Of a stretch of DNA of 64,000 nucleotides, positions 58,224-64,000 are shown in pieces. The notes beneath the pieces were generated by a model that was not told where the DNA came from, did not search any database, and saw only the letters and a program-made list of their open reading frames with translations. The stretch comes from Cubamyces lactineus (lineage: Eukaryota > Basidiomycota > Agaricomycetes > Polyporales > Polyporaceae). Numbering within the stretch: position 1 is the first letter of the stretch; every line of letters starts with the position of its first letter. A program made the position numbers and the translations under genes. The stretch is from positions 868,001-932,000 of the forward strand of contig JACDTU010000003.1 in assembly GCA_022376465.1 (NCBI GenBank), read 5' to 3'.

Positions 58224-60127
58224 ATGTCCAGTACCACCGGCTTCCCAGAACCCCCCAGCAAGCGGGTGCCCTATGGTACGTTCCGTTCGTCCAGTGTGCA
58301 CGTCGTACGCGTTGTGCTAATGTCCATCACACAGTACGGCTTGGCAACTCCGGCTTGAAGGTGTCCAAAGTCATCCTGGGGTGCATGACCTACGGCGCCG
58401 AGTGGGCAGACTGGCTCCTGGACGAGGAAGAGGCTATCAAGCACATCAAATACGCGTACGTCCTGCTCTGGGGCCGCGAGCTCGAGTTAGCTGAGATTAT
58501 GGCCTGCAGGTACGATGCCGGTATCCAGACGTTTGATACGGCACCGGTACGTCGCATGCCTTGTTCTGGTGGAAAGAGGACTGACTGATCATCGATCCTT
58601 CGTACAGACGTACTCGAACGGCTTGTCCGAGATCATCCTTGGCAAAGCTATCAAACAACTCAACCTCCCACGTGAGGAACTCGTGATCATGACCAAGGTC
58701 TGTCCTCTACTGCCTTTTTACGCGGTCGATGTTCATGGCTGCGATCATTACACACGCAGTTCGGGCCTGTGGTCAGCCGTGTCCGCTCTGAGAAAATCCG
58801 GGACCTGCGTAAGGCGGACAACGAGGGCTACGTTAACCAATGGGGAGGCAGTCGCAAGGTGCTGTAACGTGCTCGCTATTCGCCATTCGACAATCTGATC
58901 GAGACGACTCACCTTGTTCGGCTTGCATGGGGTGCTAGGCTATCTTTGCGAGCGTTCGTGACAGCTTGAAGCGGCTGCAGCTCGACTACATCGATGTCTT
59001 GCAATGTGCGGCTTCGTCTTCGCATTGACAGCCTTGATGATTTGCATGCTGACAATATGGTGCCCCCGCGAATAGGCCACCGCCTGGCGCCGGACACGAA
59101 CATCGAGGAGATGATGAGTGACTTTCCGGACAACGCTCGGTGCATGGTGCTGATAGAACCGGCGGGTGTATAGATGATCGCGCTCCACGACCTCGTCAAG
59201 GAAGGCCTCGTCCGCTACATCGGGATGAGTTCCTGTTATACTTGGGAATGTGAGCGACTGACCATATTCACGACACGCGAGCTCGGGCTAACCACCATAT
59301 CCCTGGAACTAGTCCATGTTATGCAGAGTACGTCTCCCGCTTAGCAGGTTTCAGGCCGAAAGCAAACACTGACGTCGAATATGGCAGACTACGCGATCAC
59401 TCACAACCTGACCCCCTTCATCTCCATGCAGAACCACCACAGCCTGATATATCGTGAGGAAGAACGCGAGATGTTCCCCACCTTGAAGGTCAGTCCATAC
59501 GTCCGTCCACTTTGGCTCACCCTCTGATGTCCTGGTGCGACACTAGCACTTCGGCGTGGCGGCGATCCCGTGGTCTGCCCTGGGACGCGGGCTGCTGTGC
59601 CGCCCGTACAGCAAGCACAACTCCACGAAGCGTAGCGAGTCGGATTGGTATGATAGGACAGGTTTGCAACTTGGGCCGCCTGCTGACCACATTGTGGTAG
59701 GTTCTTGCCCGCCTATGGAAGCGACGTTGCATTGCAAACTATAATCAATCGGTGAGTGTTACCATCTCGAAGCTATTGGTGCGCATGCTTACTATTCAAT
59801 GCACAGCGTCGAGGAGATCTCGAAGAAGCGGGGGATCAGTATGGCGCAGGTCACCCTTGCCTGGGAGTTCTCGAAGGATGGTGAGTATATTCTCCGTGGT
59901 ATGAAAGGTAATGTCGCTCAGCCGAGAACTTAGTCGTTGCCGCCCCTGTAATTGGTACGACCAACTTGGCGAACCTGAAGGACATCGTAGGTGAGTGGCC
60001 TCGGTTCCCAGTCGCAGTGGCTGCCTTCTGATCATTGTACACAGAGGGCCTAGACGTCAAGCTCACGAAGGAGGAAATCGAGTATCTCGAAGAGCCATAC
60101 CGCCCGATGAAGATCATCGGCCACTAG
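58224..60127 (+). CDS. Aldo/keto reductase, one suspect splice junction
   Basis: NADPH-dependent TIM-barrel oxidoreductase of the yeast AAD/pyridoxal-reductase-like group, ~345 residues, twelve or so exons. Start ATG 58224 (MSSTTGFPEPPSKRVPYV), then RLGNSGLKVSKVILGCMTYG. The catalytic tetrad is visible: Asp in AGIQTFDTAPTYS, Tyr in TYSNG, Lys in LVIMTKFGP, and His in VLQCHR (across an intron). The barrel continues GLVRYIGMSSCYTWEF, ISMQNHHSLIYREEE, FGVAAIPWSALGRGLL, then the cofactor segment AAPVIGTTNLANLKDIVEG and the end YRPMKIIGH. One junction fails: after NIEEMM the only GT donor (59118) and the AG acceptor (59173) enclose 56 bases and leave one extra base, shifting the frame before ALHDLVKEG. 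All others join correctly. Confidence 0.85.
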
Positions 60128-60388
60128 ATCCGGCGGCTGACAGTTATAGACTGATGATAGGATTCTCCGTGTCGTTTGTGCCGAGATGCGTGTAAGTGGT
60201 ATAGGGCCCACAACGTACAGTTGTTCGACATTGCGAATACATCCGACGGGATACTGCATGAGGCGTCAGCTATACGTGTGCGACACGCATGAGGAACGGG
60301 GCACGACTTACCATATGCTACACTGTGATTCTGCTGTCCGAGCCCATCATACATCCCGCACTTGTCATCCATAGCTCGATTGTTACGT
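60128..60388. other. Convergent intergenic region
   Basis: 261 bases between the 3' ends of the aldo/keto reductase (plus) and Tma22 (minus); no feature seen. Confidence 0.5.
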
Positions 60389-61283
60389 TCAGTCGCCGCC
60401 TTTCTTCTTCGACTTCTCTTCTACCTCCACGACATTGTCCTTCGGCACGTTCTTGAGCAAGCCCACGCCGTCCTCGATCATCTCTACGATCTCCCCACTA
60501 ACATCGCCTTGCACGACGATCTCGTCCAGGCCTTGAGGGTTCTTCGTGACGGAGGCACCTGTTGCGAACTTTTGCGCAAAGAACTTCGCCGCTTTCTTCA
60601 GGTCCACATCTGGTACAAGCTGTTAGGCGTGCGTCCATAGTACGGAAATCAAAGGGAGCGTACCGAAGTTCTCTAGACCGTGTATGGAGGTTACGTGCTT
60701 GCGCTTGTTACGCTCTATCCGTTTGATCGTGACCTATAGACCGTCAGCCCATGTTCGGGTGAGTAGACTCTTCAACGTACTTGTGATGCCTACGAAGAGT
60801 CGCTTGCATTAGTGTAGCTTTGGCGGAGGTAAGGGCTCTGAGCGCACCATCTTCTTCTTCAGCGCGGTTTCTGCCTTCGCTTCTGCTTTCGCCTCCTTCT
60901 TAGCAGTCTCCTTCTCCAACTTCTCCTGCGCCTCAAGACTCAGCGTGCCGATCTTCGCCTGCAACGCCTCTATACCGACATTGTGTTCAGCTCGCCGTCC
61001 AGCTTAGAACCCGCCATAGCTCCACCAGGCGCGCACCTTCCGAGTAGTACTTGTCGTACAGCTGCTGGTCGGTCTTCTGGAGCCATTCCTTACACCTTGT
61101 CAAGCTGGAACCAAACTCGCAGTATTCTACGGGGAAGGAGCAGACTGTAGGCACCCCGAAGTAGGAGGCGGATGTCAGAGATGGTTAGAGATCGGCATGA
61201 GGACTGTGCTGGTCACCTTGGCAGTAAACCACTTGGACCGGAGGCGTGGGCTCGACAGATGAGCCTTCTTCGTTGCTCGCCAT
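60389..61283 (-). CDS. TMA22: Tma22/DENR translation re-initiation and ribosome recycling factor
   Basis: About 195 residues over five or six exons; ATG 61283 (MASNEEGSSVEPTPPVQVV), TGA at 60389-60391. The N-terminal zinc module reads VYCQVCSFPVEYCEFG followed by TRCKEWLQ, the C-x2-C...C...C pattern of DENR. A Lys/Ala/Glu-rich helical linker (KEAKAEAKAETALKKKM) leads to the SUI1 domain: QVTIKRIERNKRKHVTSI, GLENFDVDLKKAAKFFAQ, FATGASVTKNPQGLDEIV, VQGDVSGEIVEMI. It ends with a basic KSKKKGGD tail. With its partner MCT-1/Tma20, DENR removes deacylated tRNA from post-termination 40S subunits and supports re-initiation. All key parts are present. The gene lies 280 bp from the stop codon of the DAHP synthase gene on the same strand. 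Confidence 0.94.
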
Positions 61284-61562
61284 GTTTTTGTTGTTAAGCG
61301 AGTATGTTGCACGGCTCTGAGAGAGGGTCACTGAGACTCCTGGAATGAAAGTAGGTAGCAAGTCCGAGTCTAGCAGATCGCGATCGTGAACCGGCCCTTC
61401 AGGTCAATCTAATCTTATCTCTGCAGACCGAACTAGTCCAGCTAACCCAAGTTCGTGGGGCTCTGATACCACTCTATCAAATCCGGCCTTAGACTTGTTT
61501 TACTATACAACACACAACATTCATTCTATTGCTACAGTCATCCTCATGAGAGGGACTCGACT
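61284..61562. other. Tma22 promoter with a retroelement-like remnant
   Basis: 279 bases between the DAHP synthase stop and the Tma22 start, both on the minus strand. Most of it must be the Tma22 promoter. It also contains a 12-base sequence like a retrotransposon primer-binding site. Confidence 0.4.
61460..61471 (-). other. Retrotransposon primer-binding-site-like sequence
   Basis: On the minus strand this is TGGTATCAGAGC, the string used by many Copia elements, where it pairs with the 3' end of initiator tRNA-Met. An A/T-rich tract precedes it on that strand, where an LTR end would be. No TG...CA LTR or coding sequence is present, so at most a small remnant survives. Confidence 0.35.
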
Positions 61563-63941
61563 TTACAGCTTACGGCCCCCAAGTTCAGAGTAGAGCACAT
61601 CGCCGTACGACTTCTTGCCCCCCGTTCTTTCTTTCTTGAAGTGGTCCGAAATCAGGAAGGCCACATCTACGTCACCGTCAGCATACTCCTACGCAGCCAC
61701 AAACCACAATCAAAGAGTAGCTTACCGAGGGACTGCTCGAAGTTCAACCTGGGGTCGCAGAACGACTAGGTGCAAACAATGTCAAAAACCACTCGACATT
61801 CGCATCAACCGAAGCGAAGCATACCTGGTATCTCAGCGGCAGCTGGTCTTCGCTCAGACGCATGCTACCGCCCAAGCATTCCGTGACACTGAAGCCGTCC
61901 TCGGCGAGCTCACCAGTGAACTCGAGGCTGACGCCGTTTAAGTGGGAGCCGCATTCGGCGTGAATGCGTAGGCATGAGGTGAGCTCGCTGATGATGGTGC
62001 CAAAGTTGCGGGTCTTGAGACCGCTAGAGGAAGTCAAGGTGCTAGGAGAGGAGCGGGTGAGTGTCGAAGGTACAAGTAGAAGGGTAGGTTCTGCTTACTT
62101 TCCGTGCATAGGGTCACAGATCCAGATGACAGGGTGGCCGGACTGCTGGACTGCGCGGACATGCCCTGCGAGATAATCCTCGACCTACGTGGGGGTTCAC
62201 AAGTGTGAGTGCTGTTCTTCTCCGCATCGAGAGACAATAGCGAACCTTTCCGGCACCGTAGCGGGTAATGAGCGTGACTTTGCCGTTCTCGCGGTCAGGG
62301 TTAACGACTACATGCGCGTCAGTTTATGCCGAACTGCATAACCAAAGACTGAACGGGTGACACTCACTGTCCAATAGCCGCACCAGCTCTTCAGCCTTCA
62401 TACTAGGGCCGACCTTGACGCCGATCGGGTTCCGAATCCCGCGGAAGTACTCGACATGTGCACCGTCGAGCTGCCTCGTGCGGTCGCCAATCCAGAGGAA
62501 GTGAGCCGAGGTGTTGTAGTGCACTTTGCTGGGGGTGGATTCGGACGAGCTCGAGGCGTAAGACCCAAGCGAGGACGGGATGGGAAACTCGCGCGTCATC
62601 GCTTCCTCGAAGTCGAGCATAAGACCCTCGTGGCTAAACGATTTGTTAGTATGGATGTACGGAACGGAGGGGTGGGGGCATATGGTACTTGCCTGGTGTA
62701 GAAGTCAACTTCTCCGAGCGCGCCGCGGCCACCACCTTGCTCGTAGCTCACGCTTTCTTTTCCGAGACCAATGGTGCGCGTGAACTCCAGCGCATCGGAG
62801 AGCCCCTCTGTGATACGCTCGAACTCCTCCCTAGGCAATACCGTGAATCATCGGATACATCGCTTTTGTGTGTGGAACGTGCGTACCTCAGCGCGGGTGA
62901 ACGGACATGGCTCAGAGACCACTCCCTCGGATGGTGCAACGAGGCGAAACCCGAGGTGAGCAAACTCCGGACGTGATTAAGCGTCGCGGTCGAGTGGAAG
63001 TAGGCGCTATGACGAGGAAGTGAGTAAAACCGGTGAACTTCATCGGACGCTGGGTTGTTACCTCAACATGCGATCAGGGTCCGGAACACGATCGTTCGGG
63101 TCGAGACTGATGAGCAGCGTAAGTCGTTACGGCTTCAACACCCTCGGATGCATTTACTAACCCGTTTACGTTGTCTCCCCTATAGCCTGTTGAGCCTGTC
63201 ACTTCGAACGCGAGCGCAGAACAGAGGCTTACCGGAAACTGAGCACTTCGCGGTCCCCGATCTTCTCGGTGGGACTGCTTCTAGGTTTTGCGTACTGGCC
63301 GGCGATGCGTCCTATGCGGACCTGATGATGACGAAAACTCCAGTGTTAGGCGCTCCAGATTTCGAGAAAGAGGATGTGAAGGAGCTGCTTACCACCGGTT
63401 TCCTTGCACCCCAGATGACAATGAGCGAGAAGGAGAGAATGAGGCCGATCTTGGCCGCGATATTTTCCTGCAGACGTAGTCATGAGCGAGACAACGGTGC
63501 ACGGATTTACAATGACTTACGTGTGTGCACGCATCGAAGCTTTCGGCGCAGTCACCTGCATGAAGGAGGAAAGCTTGGTTGCGCTGCACTTGGCCGAGTT
63601 GATGCCTAAGTCTCTCGATCTACGGGATTACGGTTTGAGTTGTCCACACCGATCTATCGTGCGTAGTGTACTATACCTCAGACGGAGAGACAAGTGGTGG
63701 CAACGTCCGGATCTTGCCCAGCACTCTGAGGTACGGATCGAAACAGTCCTCCAAATACACAAAGAAGCATACCACTCACTTTTCGAGCTTTTCGCGATCG
63801 GGGTACACAACGTCCTGCACAATGGCGAGTCAGTATGTGCCCAAAGGCCTTGCCAACCTTTTCTGGGAATATGGCAGGTCGGCGCACCTGGGCAGCAGGC
63901 TTACTCCTCCAGGAGTTGGGTGACCAGGTACCGTCGGACAT
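61563..63941 (-). CDS. Class II 3-deoxy-7-phosphoheptulonate (DAHP) synthase
   Basis: First enzyme of the shikimate pathway: phosphoenolpyruvate plus erythrose 4-phosphate gives DAHP, the entry to aromatic amino acids. It is the plant/Neurospora aro-8 type, about 470 residues in ten or more exons. The start at ATG 63941 reads [18 protein letters not shown], then after an intron [12 protein letters not shown] and [12 protein letters not shown]. The metal-ligand motifs are all visible: Cys in [13 protein letters not shown], His in [10 protein letters not shown], Glu in [10 protein letters not shown], and Asp in [12 protein letters not shown]. Also seen are [41 protein letters not shown] and [16 protein letters not shown]. 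The end is [14 protein letters not shown] with TAA at 61563-61565. All checked joins are in frame. Fungi often also have class I enzymes elsewhere in the genome. Confidence 0.95.
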
Positions 63942-64000
63942 GGCAAGTGCAAAGTCTTAGCGTGCGTAGTAGTTGAGTCCCAGAGAAGCTGGCAATGCGT

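Noticed and set aside
1..64000. CRISPR array, bacterial operon features, riboswitches
   Set aside because: This is nuclear fungal DNA with spliceosomal introns throughout; no regularly spaced repeats were seen.

Overview
This window is a piece of a filamentous basidiomycete genome, most likely an Agaricomycete of the polypore type. The evidence is many short GT-AG introns of about 50-60 bp, moderately high GC, small exons, and several protein types typical of that group: a chitin synthase with a DEK_C tail, a TMEM135-like protein, an expanded set of P450s, and a small 'WPGY' protein. All gene models were read by eye from frames and splice sites, so exon edges are predictions.

Layout. 0-14 kb: the 3' end of a chitin synthase, a TMEM135-like membrane protein, an orphan ORF, a Nudix hydrolase, a probable zinc-knuckle protein of unknown function and dipeptidyl peptidase III, all on the plus strand. 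14-28 kb: an auxin-efflux-carrier-family transporter (minus) lies head to head with a full ABCC transporter (plus), followed by a P450 that carries one in-frame stop. 28-31 kb: an F-box/WD40 protein (minus). 31-37 kb is gene-poor. It holds a degenerate tRNA-like sequence, a GC-rich block, a 1.35 kb fold-back (inverted) repeat, and a 542 bp solo LTR with a perfect 5 bp target-site duplication. The left fold-back arm carries a poly(A)-tailed insertion with a 16 bp target duplication; the right arm keeps the empty site. 37-46 kb: an intact P450 (plus), two neighbouring minus-strand genes that appear to be diverged paralogues (single-pass membrane anchor plus long disordered tail), and mitochondrial methionyl-tRNA synthetase. 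46-53 kb: an auxilin/Swa2 homologue and an MFS drug/polyamine-type transporter. 53-58 kb is gene-poor with one small lineage-specific gene. 58-64 kb: an aldo/keto reductase with one faulty-looking splice junction, Tma22/DENR, and a class II DAHP synthase.

The genes do not form one pathway. Most are housekeeping genes (peptide turnover, translation re-initiation, mitochondrial translation, clathrin uncoating, shikimate entry, wall synthesis). These alternate with accessory genes (P450s, ABC and MFS transporters, aldo/keto reductase). No polyketide, peptide or terpene synthase was seen, so a secondary-metabolite cluster cannot be claimed. The strongest unexplained signals are the fold-back element with its internal 'filled versus empty site' record, and the paired membrane-anchored disordered proteins.
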